Assembly: GCA_018434355.1 (NCBI GenBank)
Contig: JAHDPL010000019.1
Location: 182,618-246,617 of the forward strand
Direction of reading: 5' to 3'
Length of the DNA: 64,000 nt
Source: Sporomusaceae bacterium
GTDB taxonomy: Bacteria > Bacillota > Negativicutes > UBA1444
Shown: piece after piece, positions 1 through 8,300 of the stretch
Layout of the letters: each line of letters begins with the position of its first letter
Numbering within the stretch: position 1 is the first letter of the stretch
Position numbers and translations under genes: made by a program
The notes under the pieces: generated by a model
Seen by the model: the letters and a program-made list of their open reading frames with translations, nothing else
What the model was told of the DNA's origin: nothing
Databases searched by the model: none

Positions 1-234
1 CGCGATGTGGATTTCTCCGTCCACAATCGCATAAATCAATCGATGTTCCGGCGTTATTCGTCTGCTCCAGTATCCACTCAACTCATACTTCAGCGGCTCG
101 GGTTTTCCGATTCCCTCATGACCGTTACGATCAATATCATTTAGCAGCGCGTGGATCTTTTTTATGATCGTTTTATCTGTGTTGTAAAAGTGCAGATATT
201 CTTCCCACGCCAGGTCCGAAAACCGCTTAATCAT
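1..234 (-). CDS. yoeB: YoeB-type mRNA interferase toxin, 3' end cut by window edge
   Basis: Toxin of a type II toxin-antitoxin pair; the YoeB family binds the ribosome and cleaves mRNA in the A site. The 78 visible codons align without gaps to E. coli YoeB as I recall it, including the segment GKPEPLK and the segment WSRRITPEHRLIYA. Catalytic Glu46 and Arg65 fall at exactly those numbers here; the catalytic His near residue 83 lies beyond the left edge, so completeness cannot be judged. The ATG at 232-234 lies inside the end of the antitoxin gene (8-nt overlap), so the two are translationally coupled. Identity is close to certain from sequence; activity is not shown. Confidence 0.93.
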   Translation of the reverse strand, partial: MIKRFSDLAWEEYLHFYNTDKTIIKKIHALLNDIDRNGHEGIGKPEPLKYELSGYWSRRITPEHRLIYAIVDGEIHIA

Positions 235-481
235 CGCCCAGTTCTCGAACTTTCCCCTGACCAGCCTTTAATTGTCCGATAGACTTGATTAGCCTGGCAT
301 AAGCCTTCTTATCCCGGCGAACGAACAGGTTTTCCTGCATATTGTTATATTCTGCCTCGGACAGCATAACGACATTGCCACCTTGCTTTCTTGTAATGAC
401 AATCGTTTCAATTTCGTCATTGACTCGGTCACAATAGGCTTTAAGATTTTCTCTTGCCGTAGAAAAGTTCACAGCCAACAT
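227..481 (-). CDS. yefM: YefM-type antitoxin (Phd/YefM family)
   Basis: Antitoxin of 84 residues that would bind YoeB through its C-terminal part and DNA through its N-terminal part, repressing its own operon. The family pattern is visible: N-terminal 'FSTARENLKAYCDRV', central 'ITRKQGGNVVMLSEAEY' and C-terminal 'LIKSIGQLKAGQG'. Three in-frame upstream ATGs exist; I chose the ATG at 479-481 because AGGAGG lies 7 nt before it, whereas the ATG at 487 touches the Shine-Dalgarno sequence. The resulting length matches E. coli YefM (83). It is the first gene of the leftward pair, and the operator at 493-514 sits directly before it. Confidence 0.93.
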   Translation of the reverse strand: MLAVNFSTARENLKAYCDRVNDEIETIVITRKQGGNVVMLSEAEYNNMQENLFVRRDKKAYARLIKSIGQLKAGQGKVRELGDD

Positions 482-492
482 AGCCATCCCTC

Positions 493-514
493 CTTGTACT
501 ATATATCGTACAAG
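493..514. promoter_or_regulatory. YefM-YoeB operator palindrome
   Basis: CTTGTAC (493-499), 8-nt spacer, GTACAAG (508-514): a perfect 7-bp dyad. The two hexamer half-boxes TGTACT (495-500) and CGTACA (507-512) have centres 12 bp apart, which is the spacing known for the paired TGTACA boxes of the E. coli yefM-yoeB operator. It overlaps the putative -10 element and ends next to the antitoxin ribosome site, as expected for autorepression. Confidence 0.85.
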
Positions 515-533
515 ATAATGCAAAGAAAATCAA
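505..533 (-). promoter_or_regulatory. Putative yefM-yoeB promoter
   Basis: On the minus strand TTGATT (plus 528-533), a 17-nt spacer and TACGAT (plus 505-510) form a plausible sigma-70/A promoter whose -10 lies within the palindromic operator. The hexamers are imperfect, so this is a moderate call. Confidence 0.5.
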
Positions 534-566
534 TTAAACCCAACCGAACGCTACAACCTTTCCGCA

Positions 567-600
567 GCAAAAAACCGCCCTGTTCAGGCGGTTTTTATTA
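567..600 (-). terminator. Intrinsic terminator of the moa-patB transcript
   Basis: AACCGCC (573-579) and GGCGGTT (587-593) form a 7-bp GC-rich stem with a 7-nt loop; the complementary strand then reads a U run. It begins at the stop codon of the patB gene and separates it from the toxin-antitoxin operon downstream. Confidence 0.85.
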
Positions 601-1803
601 TCGTTGGTTTATCGCTTCGCAGATTCGCTGCAGTCCTTTGGCGATGATCGCGCGGGGCATGGCCAGGTTCAGCCGTACATAGCCTGTCGCATTGCCGACA
701 AACATTCCGTCGCCGCCTTCCAGCAGCACGCCGGCCTTGTTGGCGAAAAACATCGGCAAGTCCTCTGTTTCCGGGAAATAGAGGCTCACGTCCAGCCATG
801 CCAGATAGGTCGACTCCGGGATGCGGAAGACGGCCTGCGGCAGATTCGCGGCCAGATAGTCGGCGACGAACTGGAAGTTGCCGTCCAGATAGGCCTGCAG
901 CTGCTTCAGCCACTCGCCGCCCTGCTCATAGGCAGCCTGTGTCGCCGCCAGCGACAGCGGGTTGACGAGACCGATCGTTTTGTCGTGCGCCGCCATTTGT
1001 TGGCGTACTGCGGCATCCCTGACGATGATGTTGGAAAACATCAACCCAGCCAGGTTAAAGGTCTTGCTGGCCGCCATGCAGGTGATCAGCTTGGGATAGT
1101 CCGGCATGACCTTGGCGGTAGGAATATGCTTTTTCCCCTGCCGGATCAGGTCGCAATGGATTTCATCGGATATCAGCCACAGCCCGTATTTCTCCGCGAT
1201 AGCGCCGACTCGCGCCGTTTCTTCCGCTGTCCACATGCGGCCGGTCGGGTTATGCGGATTGCACCAGATGATCAGCTTTACCTTGGGGTCGGCCGCCTTT
1301 TGTTCCAAGTCGGCAAAATCGATGCTGAACCAGCCGTTGTCGTTTTTCAGCGGCGAACAGACCAAGGTCCGGTTGTTGTAAGTCGCAGCATGTTTGAAAA
1401 AACCATAGGCCGGCGTGGTGATCAACACTTTCTCATCGGCAGCGACCAAATCGCCGACCAGCTCATACAGCGCCGGAATAATGCCCGGTGAAAACACCAG
1501 TTGTTCTTTGGGGAAGTCCCAGTCGTACATTTTGCCGCACCAACCGGAAAACGCCTCGTAGTAACCGGGGTCAAACACCTGGCTGTAGCCGAAAATTCGT
1601 TTGTCCACCCGATCCTTGATCGCCTGGCAGACCTCCGGCGGCGTGGCAAACTCCATATCGGCCACCCACATCCGGATGAATTCGTCGTCAGAATAGGGAA
1701 ATTTCATATCCGGTCCGGCATGAAAGATATAGCTGCGGAAGCCGTCCGTGTTCATGGCGTTGGTATGTTTGCGGTCGATGATTTCGTCAAAATTATACTG
1801 CAT
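598..1803 (-). CDS. patB: PatB/MalY-type PLP-dependent C-S lyase (cystathionine beta-lyase)
   Basis: Fold-type I PLP enzyme of 401 residues, class I/II aminotransferase superfamily, MalY/PatB branch; these enzymes cleave C-S bonds of cystathionine or cysteine, releasing a thiol or sulfide, pyruvate and ammonia. Visible marks are the MalY-like N-terminus (RKHTNAMNTDGFRSY), the PLP-contacting 'WCNPHNPTGR' and 'SDEIHCDLI', and the Schiff-base lysine in 'AASKTFNLAGL'. The start ATG has GAGGGTG upstream. It lies 29 nt after mogA on the same strand, so it may be the last gene of the molybdenum-cofactor operon, where sulfide release could be relevant; that link is inference. An aminotransferase role cannot be excluded from sequence alone. 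Confidence 0.88.
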   Translation of the reverse strand: MQYNFDEIIDRKHTNAMNTDGFRSYIFHAGPDMKFPYSDDEFIRMWVADMEFATPPEVCQAIKDRVDKRIFGYSQVFDPGYYEAFSGWCGKMYDWDFPKEQLVFSPGIIPALYELVGDLVAADEKVLITTPAYGFFKHAATYNNRTLVCSPLKNDNGWFSIDFADLEQKAADPKVKLIIWCNPHNPTGRMWTAEETARVGAIAEKYGLWLISDEIHCDLIRQGKKHIPTAKVMPDYPKLITCMAASKTFNLAGLMFSNIIVRDAAVRQQMAAHDKTIGLVNPLSLAATQAAYEQGGEWLKQLQAYLDGNFQFVADYLAANLPQAVFRIPESTYLAWLDVSLYFPETEDLPMFFANKAGVLLEGGDGMFVGNATGYVRLNLAMPRAIIAKGLQRICEAINQR

Positions 1804-1832
1804 CAGGAAAATTCACCCTCATATCCAGTTCT

Positions 1833-2321
1833 TCAGTGCCGGGCGCACTCGCTCGCTTCACCCTTCATGATCGCCAGGCCATGCTCCAGCGCCGGCAGGA
1901 TCACTTCCAGGCATTCCTGCACGCCCTTGGGGCTGCCAGGCAAATTGATGATCAATGTCTTATTGCGCATGCCGGCCACCGCTCGCGACAACATCGCCCG
2001 CGAGGTGATCTCCAGCGATTTGGCCCGCATCGCTTCGGCTATCCCCGGCACTTGCCGGTCCACCACAGCTAGCGTCGCCTCCGGCGTCACGTCGCGCGGC
2101 CCCAGCCCGGTGCCGCCGGTCGTCAGGATCAGGTCCACGCCGAGTTGGTCAGCCATGATGACCATTTCCTTGCTGATCTGTTCGGCATCGTCCGCCACCA
2201 CCTTGTAGCTGCGGATCTGGCCCAGTTCCTGCAGCATCGTGGCAATCAGCCGACCGCTGGCGTCTTCCCGTTCACCGCGGAAACCTTTGTCACTGGCCGT
2301 AATGATGCCGATATTAAACAA
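1833..2321 (-). CDS. mogA: MogA/MoaB family molybdopterin adenylyltransferase
   Basis: Protein of 162 residues that would adenylylate molybdopterin (MPT-AMP formation) before metal insertion in molybdenum or tungsten cofactor synthesis. The family motifs are clear: N-terminal 'GIITASDKG', the MPT-binding 'LTTGGTGLGPRDVTPEAT' and the 'NLPGSPKG' loop. The open frame extends upstream but that part is the MOSC gene in another frame; I place the start at TTG 2321, which has AGGTGG about 7 nt before it and yields a family-typical N-terminus (LFNIGIITASD). It overlaps the end of the MOSC gene by 8 nt, indicating translational coupling. Confidence 0.92.
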   Translation of the reverse strand: MFNIGIITASDKGFRGEREDASGRLIATMLQELGQIRSYKVVADDAEQISKEMVIMADQLGVDLILTTGGTGLGPRDVTPEATLAVVDRQVPGIAEAMRAKSLEITSRAMLSRAVAGMRNKTLIINLPGSPKGVQECLEVILPALEHGLAIMKGEASECARH

Positions 2322-2754
2322 GGCCAACCACCTCGACCCGGTCGCCGCGCGAGATTCTGCCGCCTTGCTCGACAGTCGCAAAAATCCCTTCCCGCGGCAT
2401 CACGCAATCGCCGACCGCCTTCATCACTTCGCAGCCGTGATGGCATTCCTTGCCGATCTGGCTTACTTTCAGCACGGTTTCGCCGATATGCAGCACCGTC
2501 CCCACTGGCAACGCCGGCAGGTCCAGCCCTTCAACGGTGAGATTCTCGGCAAAATCGCCGGGAACCAGCTCGCCGCATTTCTGTTTCATCTTATCGATAC
2601 TGGCCACCGACAACAGACTGATCTGTCTGTGGGCAAACCCAGCATGGGCGTCGCCTTCGATTCCCTGTCCGGCAATCAGCATCGCCGTTCCCACATCCAC
2701 CTTGCGCTGGCCTTTTTGGCTGCTTGTACAAACTGCCACAACCGTACCCTGCAT
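2314..2754 (-). CDS. Stand-alone MOSC domain protein
   Basis: Small MOSC-domain protein (146 residues). The MOSC (MoCo sulfurase C-terminal) domain handles the sulfur or Moco ligand of molybdoenzymes; the exact reaction of these stand-alone proteins is not settled. Visible are 'GIEGDAHAG', 'GDFAENLTVEG' and 'KECHHGCEVMKAVGDCVMPREGIFA', which carries several cysteines and is the typical signature of the anaerobe type. The ATG at 2754 follows the moaC stop by one base, giving 146 residues; the longer open frame upstream is moaC in another frame. Its position between moaC and mogA supports a role in Moco maturation. Confidence 0.9.
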   Translation of the reverse strand: MQGTVVAVCTSSQKGQRKVDVGTAMLIAGQGIEGDAHAGFAHRQISLLSVASIDKMKQKCGELVPGDFAENLTVEGLDLPALPVGTVLHIGETVLKVSQIGKECHHGCEVMKAVGDCVMPREGIFATVEQGGRISRGDRVEVVGLV

Positions 2755-2755
2755 C

Positions 2756-3235
2756 TTATTCACCCTCTCGCTCAAATACGCCGCTGCGTCCGCCGGATTT
2801 GCGCAGCAAGCGGATGTTCTCCACGCACATGCCGCGGTCAATCGCCTTGCACATGTCATAAATCGTCAATGCCGCAGCCGAAACAGCCGTCAGCGCTTCC
2901 ATTTCGACCCCGGTCTTGCCAGTGGTTTTCACTTCGGCCTGAATGTCGATCGCCGATGCCTTCGCATCGATAGCGAAAGAAATGCTCACGCCGGTGAGCA
3001 GCAACGGATGGCACATCGGAATGATCTCCCAGGTTTTTTTGGCCGCCATGATACCGGCCACCTGCGCCACTGCCAGCACATCGCCCTTGCCGATCAAGCC
3101 TGCTTTGATCCGCGACAGGGTCTCCGCCGCCATCACGACCCGGCCTGCCGCCACCGCGACTCTATCCGTGTCCTGCTTGTCCGTGACGTTCACCATGTGC
3201 GCCCGACCGGCAGCGTCAAAATGCGTCAGTTCCAT
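2756..3235 (-). CDS. moaC: Cyclic pyranopterin monophosphate synthase MoaC
   Basis: Second step of molybdopterin synthesis: converts the 3',8-cyclo-GTP made by MoaA to cyclic pyranopterin monophosphate. The 159-residue length is standard. Family motifs seen are N-terminal '[13 protein letters not shown]', '[12 protein letters not shown]', '[22 protein letters not shown]' and the C-terminal '[11 protein letters not shown]'. It lies 4 nt after the moaD-like gene and 1 nt before the MOSC gene in one leftward operon. Confidence 0.96.
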   Translation of the reverse strand: MELTHFDAAGRAHMVNVTDKQDTDRVAVAAGRVVMAAETLSRIKAGLIGKGDVLAVAQVAGIMAAKKTWEIIPMCHPLLLTGVSISFAIDAKASAIDIQAEVKTTGKTGVEMEALTAVSAAALTIYDMCKAIDRGMCVENIRLLRKSGGRSGVFEREGE

Positions 3236-3239
3236 GATT

Positions 3240-3482
3240 TCACTTGCTCCCGTTCACATTCAGCGGAAACAGACCCAGTCGGTCGCCGTCGACCAGGTGT
3301 GTCGCCAGCGTCCCTTCCTTGCCGTTGATCAGGATACTGTTGATCGGCGCCGGATTGACTTCCATCTGGTGCAGCAGTTCTTCCACCGTCAGATCGTCCG
3401 CCACATCCACCGAAATGATCCCGCTGGGCTCATTGGGGGTAAACCGCCGCAGCGAAGCAAAAAACCGAACTTCGATGACCAT
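3240..3482 (-). CDS. MoaD/ThiS-family ubiquitin-like protein without C-terminal Gly-Gly
   Basis: Beta-grasp sulfur-carrier family protein (80 residues from ATG 3482; the open frame runs 24 codons further upstream). '[14 protein letters not shown]', '[10 protein letters not shown]', '[26 protein letters not shown]' are typical of MoaD. Canonical MoaD/ThiS ends in Gly-Gly, which is adenylylated and thiocarboxylated; here the last residues are FPLNVNGSK, so the usual chemistry needs processing or is absent. The stop codon at 3240-3242 is clear in the given sequence. Between moaA and moaC it is expected to act in MPT synthesis, but no moaE lies in this cluster. Confidence 0.82.
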   Translation of the reverse strand: MVIEVRFFASLRRFTPNEPSGIISVDVADDLTVEELLHQMEVNPAPINSILINGKEGTLATHLVDGDRLGLFPLNVNGSK

Positions 3483-3575
3483 TGTGCTATAGTCTCCAAT
3501 CGTACGCCGAGGCGTTTTATGATGATTTGCTATAGATTCGCTGCCATTTGGCAAACTCCTGCTGACGCAAACAGA

Positions 3576-4559
3576 TCAGCCGCCGATTTGTGACATCCCC
3601 CTTTTGCGAAAAGCCGAACCATGATCCGCCAGGTGATGCGCCGAAGGTTTGCTTTGCAATGCCTGCCGGAACAATGCAGCGATCTCTTCATCGGTTGCTG
3701 CGCCGCGCAGCGCCGCCCGCAGGTCGATCTCCACTTCCGACAGCAGGCAGGGCCTGAGCCTGCCGTCCGCCGTCAGGCGAATCCGGTTGCAACGGTCGCA
3801 GTAACCGCTGGAAATCGGCGCAATGAATCCATACATGCCCTGATCGTCTGTTGACTGCAGATAGCGCGCCGGTCCGCAGCCATGCGGGTTTTGCACCGGC
3901 GGCGCCAGGTCGCCGCTACCCAGGCGGTTCAGGCTTTCCGTGACCGAAGTCACCGTCATTCCCGCCCGCACCCGGCATTGATGCGAAGGCATATACTCGA
4001 TAAACCGGACGATGACCGGCGAGGTGCGGACCATCTCGCGGAAAAAGGCCAGGTCCTCCTCACGCACCGCGTCCGTCAGAACCACGTTGAGCTTTACCGG
4101 CGACAAACCAGCCTGCGCAGCCACCTGGATCCCGTCCAGCACGTCCTGGACATTGCCGCCGCAGGTCAGCTCGCGAAACCGCTGCGGCTCCACCGTATCC
4201 AGACTGATATTGACCCGGTTCACGCCGGCCTGTTTCAATTGGTCGGCATATTTCGCCAACAGGCTACCGTTGGTCGTCAGCGACAGGTCTTCCAACACAT
4301 TGAGCGCCCGAATCCGCCGGATCAGCTCGATCAGTCCGGGGCGCATCAGCGGTTCGCCGCCGGTCAGCCGCACGCGCGAAACTCCCAGTCGGCCAAGCAC
4401 GCTCAGGACACGCAGGATTTCCTCGTCAGACAGGATTTCCTCTTCGGCCAGCCAGCGCACCCCTTCCGGCGGAACGCAGTAGGTGCAGCGGTAATTGCAG
4501 CGGTCGGTGACCGAAAGCCGCAGATATTTGATTTCGCGTTGGTACGCATCAACAGCCAT
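3576..4559 (-). CDS. moaA: GTP 3',8-cyclase MoaA
   Basis: Radical SAM enzyme (327 residues) that starts molybdopterin synthesis by cyclising GTP. The N-terminal [4Fe-4S] motif CX3CX2C is at residues 21-28 (RCNYRCTYC), the SAM-binding 'RLTGGEPLMR' follows, and the second, GTP-binding cluster is formed by 'GYCDRCNRIRLT' and the later 'LRPCLLS'. The C-terminus ends in the functionally important Gly-Gly (MSQIGG). It is the first gene of the leftward moa operon; 93 nt separate it from the moaD-like gene. The 137-nt gap before it is shared with the divergent UPF0173 gene. Confidence 0.97.
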   Translation of the reverse strand: MAVDAYQREIKYLRLSVTDRCNYRCTYCVPPEGVRWLAEEEILSDEEILRVLSVLGRLGVSRVRLTGGEPLMRPGLIELIRRIRALNVLEDLSLTTNGSLLAKYADQLKQAGVNRVNISLDTVEPQRFRELTCGGNVQDVLDGIQVAAQAGLSPVKLNVVLTDAVREEDLAFFREMVRTSPVIVRFIEYMPSHQCRVRAGMTVTSVTESLNRLGSGDLAPPVQNPHGCGPARYLQSTDDQGMYGFIAPISSGYCDRCNRIRLTADGRLRPCLLSEVEIDLRAALRGAATDEEIAALFRQALQSKPSAHHLADHGSAFRKRGMSQIGG

Positions 4560-4696
4560 GTTTGCGGGCGCTCCTTGTCGTTTGCTTTACGCGTAGATAT
4601 TCTCCGCCGGCGGCAAAAACTCCTTGCCCGGCAAAAGGGGTTAGCGGATAAATCGCGAATCAATACAGCAAATACTTTTAGAGGGAGTGACGAGCC

Positions 4697-5365
4697 ATGC
4701 CTGAACTGAAGTTTCTCGGCCATGCCTGCTTTATGCTGCGCGAAGGAAAAAACGCCGTGATCATCGACCCGTTTCTCAGCGGCAATCCCAGCGCAACCAG
4801 CACGGTCGACCAGATCGACTGCCAACATATCCTGGTATCGCACGGTCACGACGACCATCTGGGCGACGCGGTCAGCATCGCCCGCCAAAGCGGCGCCCTG
4901 GTCATTGCCACCGCCGAAATCGCCCGGTCTTGCGGCGAAAAAGGGGTTTCGGCCCACGCGATGCATATCGGCGGCAAACGCAACTTCGATTTCGGCTATG
5001 TCCGGATTACCCAGGCCTTTCACGGTTCCGGCATCCCCGGCGGCCATGCCTGCGGGTTCATCATCAACTTTTACGGCAAAACGATCTATCACACCGGCGA
5101 TACCGGAATTTTCGGCGACATGGCCCTGCTCGGCCGTCTCGAATCGATCGATGTCGCGCTGCTGCCGATCGGCGACAATTTCACGATGGGACCGTCTGAC
5201 GCCGCAGAGGCAGCAGGCATGATCAAGCCGCGTCTGGTGGTGCCGATGCACTACAACACCTGGCCGATCATAGCCCAGGACCCTGTGCCGTTCAAGCAAG
5301 AGGTCGAAAGCCGCTTCGGCATTCCGGTCCAGATCCTGTCGCCGGGCGGCAGCCTGACGTTGTAA
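4697..5365 (+). CDS. UPF0173 metallo-beta-lactamase-fold hydrolase (YtkL-like)
   Basis: MBL-fold protein of 222 residues of the UPF0173/UlaG-like branch; the substrate is not known for this family. Metal-binding motifs are 'HACFML' near the N-terminus, 'SHGHDDHLGD' (HxHxDH type), 'HGSGIPGGHACGF', 'HTGDTG' and 'PMHYNTWP'. The start ATG has GAGGGAG upstream. It is transcribed away from moaA and ends 9 nt before the convergent addA stop; I see no obvious terminator in between. Confidence 0.9.
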   Translation: MPELKFLGHACFMLREGKNAVIIDPFLSGNPSATSTVDQIDCQHILVSHGHDDHLGDAVSIARQSGALVIATAEIARSCGEKGVSAHAMHIGGKRNFDFGYVRITQAFHGSGIPGGHACGFIINFYGKTIYHTGDTGIFGDMALLGRLESIDVALLPIGDNFTMGPSDAAEAAGMIKPRLVVPMHYNTWPIIAQDPVPFKQEVESRFGIPVQILSPGGSLTL

Positions 5366-5374
5366 CGGCGACGG

Positions 5375-8300
5375 CTATTCCTGCAGGCAGGTTTGCGCAA
5401 ACGGACAGAGCGGGCAGTGCGCAAGATTGCAGTGATAATCGCTCTCTTGACCGTGGCCGCGAATGAATTCAGCCATCGCCTGCAGTTCGCTCCGCGCCAG
5501 TTCCAGCGCGGCCGGTGTCACATCAAGCGGCAGCGTCTCAGCCAGTCTGGCAAAATATAATCGGGCATCCCTTATCGGCCGCCCCAATATCGCTTCGGCA
5601 GCCAGTGCATAGCTGGCGATCTGCAGGCGATAGTGGGCGGCTTTTTCCTGCAATTGCGAACGTTCCAGCCAGTCGGTCTTGTAGTCGACGATCCCGATGG
5701 TTCCATCCGGATAAAACAGCAAACGGTCGACCTGGCCGGACAGCCATACCAAAGGCAAGTCGCCGCTCGCATCCAGCAACCGGTATTGAAACGGCCATTC
5801 CCGCCGGTCTTCCTCCAATCGGCAAATCTCACCATACAACGCGCTGCTGGCATAGGCGGTCGCCCAGCGGCGCAGGCGGCTGCCGGCCTCCGTCCAGAGC
5901 GGCTGCGGCAATATTTCCGCCAGGGCCCGCGCCAAGGCTTCCTCGCAGTCGACAGGCGGTCGCAGCAATTCGAGAAAACGATGGAACACCACGCCCAGTT
6001 GTTGGTGCGTGAGAGAATCGGACCGCTCTGCTGTGTTCGCAGCGGTTTTGCCACCGGAATCCAGCACCGGCAGTCGGCAAATATGGGCATAAAAATAGCG
6101 CCGAGGGCAGTTGGTATATTCGGCAAGATATGCCGGCGACAAAGTTTGCGGCTTTACAGTCGCAACCGCAAGTGGTCGGCTGTTGCGTTCCAGCTCAGCT
6201 GCCAGTGTTCCCGCTTTGTCGGGTAAACTGACCAGAGGATCCGGCTCTCCACTTTGCGCTGCCGTTGCAGCAACACCAGAGGCTTCCACTGCGGCCTGAA
6301 AATGAATCCCAATCTGCGTCTTGCCAAGCGTCAGCGTCTCCGGCCAGTCCGCTACCGCACCGCCTAGTCCGAACAGATTGCGTGTCCAGTCGAGCCAGCC
6401 GGCTGCGTTGCGAAAATTCTTTTCTGTTTTCGGCTGATCGACCACCGCCGACAACACCACCTGCCGCTCGGCCCGGGTCATCGCCACATACAAAAGACGC
6501 TTCAGTTCGGCTTTTTCCTGGGCATGGTCACGGCGACAAATCCTGCGGAACCGGGCGGATTCGCAGAGTTTTCCCGTAGCGTCCGGCACTTTCAGTCCCA
6601 GTCCCCGCCCCGGCAAAAAAACCGCCAGCGGGCTGCGCAGATTGAAGCGGCGTTGCAGCTCCGGCACGATCACCACCGGGAATTCGAGTCCTTTTGACTT
6701 GTGGATCGTCATGATCCGCACCGTATTGCCGGTTTCGCTGTCGATCTCCGCTTCGCCTTCTTCTTTGGAGCGTTGCTCGATATATTGCAGAAACTTGGAC
6801 AAACTGCCGCCGGTCTCGGAAAATCCTGCCGCCAGGTCCAGCAATTTGAGCAGGTTTGCGTAGCGGCGGTCTCCCATGAACTGGGTCAACTGCAACAAAT
6901 CGAATCCTGTAGCGTCAAAAGCCTCGCGCAATAGCTGCAGCGGCGACAAGAACCCCCGCCGGGCCAGCCAGTTCGTTAACAAGGATTTTGCCTGCAATGC
7001 TGACTGCAGTTGCCCCGGTTCCAGTTCGGCGATCGATCCGGCCACCGCCAGCCCGTTCCAGATGCCGCCGGTTCCGCCTGCCTTGCTCAATCGCAGCAGC
7101 GTTTCATCGGAAAGTTGAAATAAAGCGGACCGTAGCGTCGCGAACAAAGCCAGCGAGTCATAGGGGTTGTCGAGAAAGCGCAGCAATGCCAAAGCGTCGG
7201 CGACTTCCTGTCGCCCGGCAAAGCCCCGCCCGCCTGCGACATAGTAAGGAATTCCCGCCTCGGCAAATGCCGCTTCATAAAGGGAAACATGCGTAAATGC
7301 CCGCAACAGCACCACGATGTCGCGGTAATTGACTGCGCCTTCGCGTTCGGCGACCAGCGAGCGAATCCGCCCGGCGATCATCGCGGCTTCCTGGGCTCGC
7401 GCTTCCCCGCTGCTTCGTCCCGCCGACTCCTGCACCCACATTTCGACGCGAGCCTGCCCGGCTTCACCGTGCAAGCCGCTGAGCTTGCTATATTCAACCG
7501 CATCTTCGCCGTCGGATTCTTCTTCGCAAACCGCTACCGGCATCAATTGCAGGAAAAAATCGTTGAATGCCTCCACCAGCTCGCGATGCGAACGGAAATT
7601 GTCGAGCAGCTCGATCACTTCGCCGCCGCTGCGGCAAACATCGTCCTGAATCCGGGCAAAGACGCTACTGTCTGCGCCGCGAAAACGATAGATCGACTGC
7701 TTGGCATCGCCCACTGCGAACAGTTTGTTACCCTTTAAACATTCCGGTTGTCCACCGGCCAGCAGATAAATGATCTGTCGTTGTCTTTCATTAATATCCT
7801 GGCATTCATCAACCATCATGTAGCGGAATCGCTGTTGGTAGCGTTCGCAAACCGCCGGATGATTCCTGAGCAGTCTTTCTGTGCCGCTCTCCAGGTCGTC
7901 GTAAGTCAGGGCGCCGCGTTGCTGCTTCGCCCTGTCCCAATTTTGCGCCATCAGGCGGAACCATTCGCAGAGGTCCGGCGCAATCCTCTGCACCTGCAGG
8001 TCGAGCAGTACGCCACGGTATTCCTGCGCCGCCGCTTTGCGACTGCGGATCGCTTCGCCGAAATCACCGCTGCTGCGCAATCCCTTCAGGGGAACTTCCA
8101 GCTCATCAAGCAGCGAAACATCGTCTGCCGCCTGATCGATCCGGTTTGCCGTCTCCGGCCAATTGGCCCGGACTTCGGCGAGCGCAGTCTGGGTTTTGTT
8201 CAGTTTTCCCTGCTCAGGAATCCAGCGGAACAATTCCTGATAGCAGTTTTTTAACGTCTCGGCGGCATTATCCGCCGAGACCGCCGCATCAGGCCACAGT

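Noticed and set aside
383..682. 99-codon plus-strand ORF over the yefM operator and patB terminator
   Set aside because: It runs through an operator, a terminator and the opposite strand of two genes, and has no ribosome site.
604..1491. 295-codon plus-strand ORF opposite patB
   Set aside because: Its product is low-complexity and unlike any family, while the minus strand encodes a full PatB/MalY with all PLP motifs; it is a shadow.
4560..4696. Molybdenum cofactor riboswitch before moaA
   Set aside because: The leader has GC-rich short hairpins but I cannot find the conserved segments of the Moco aptamer in order.
4403..5299. 298-codon minus-strand ORF opposite the UPF0173 gene and moaA start
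   Set aside because: It covers parts of two clear genes in other frames and has no recognisable domain or ribosome site.
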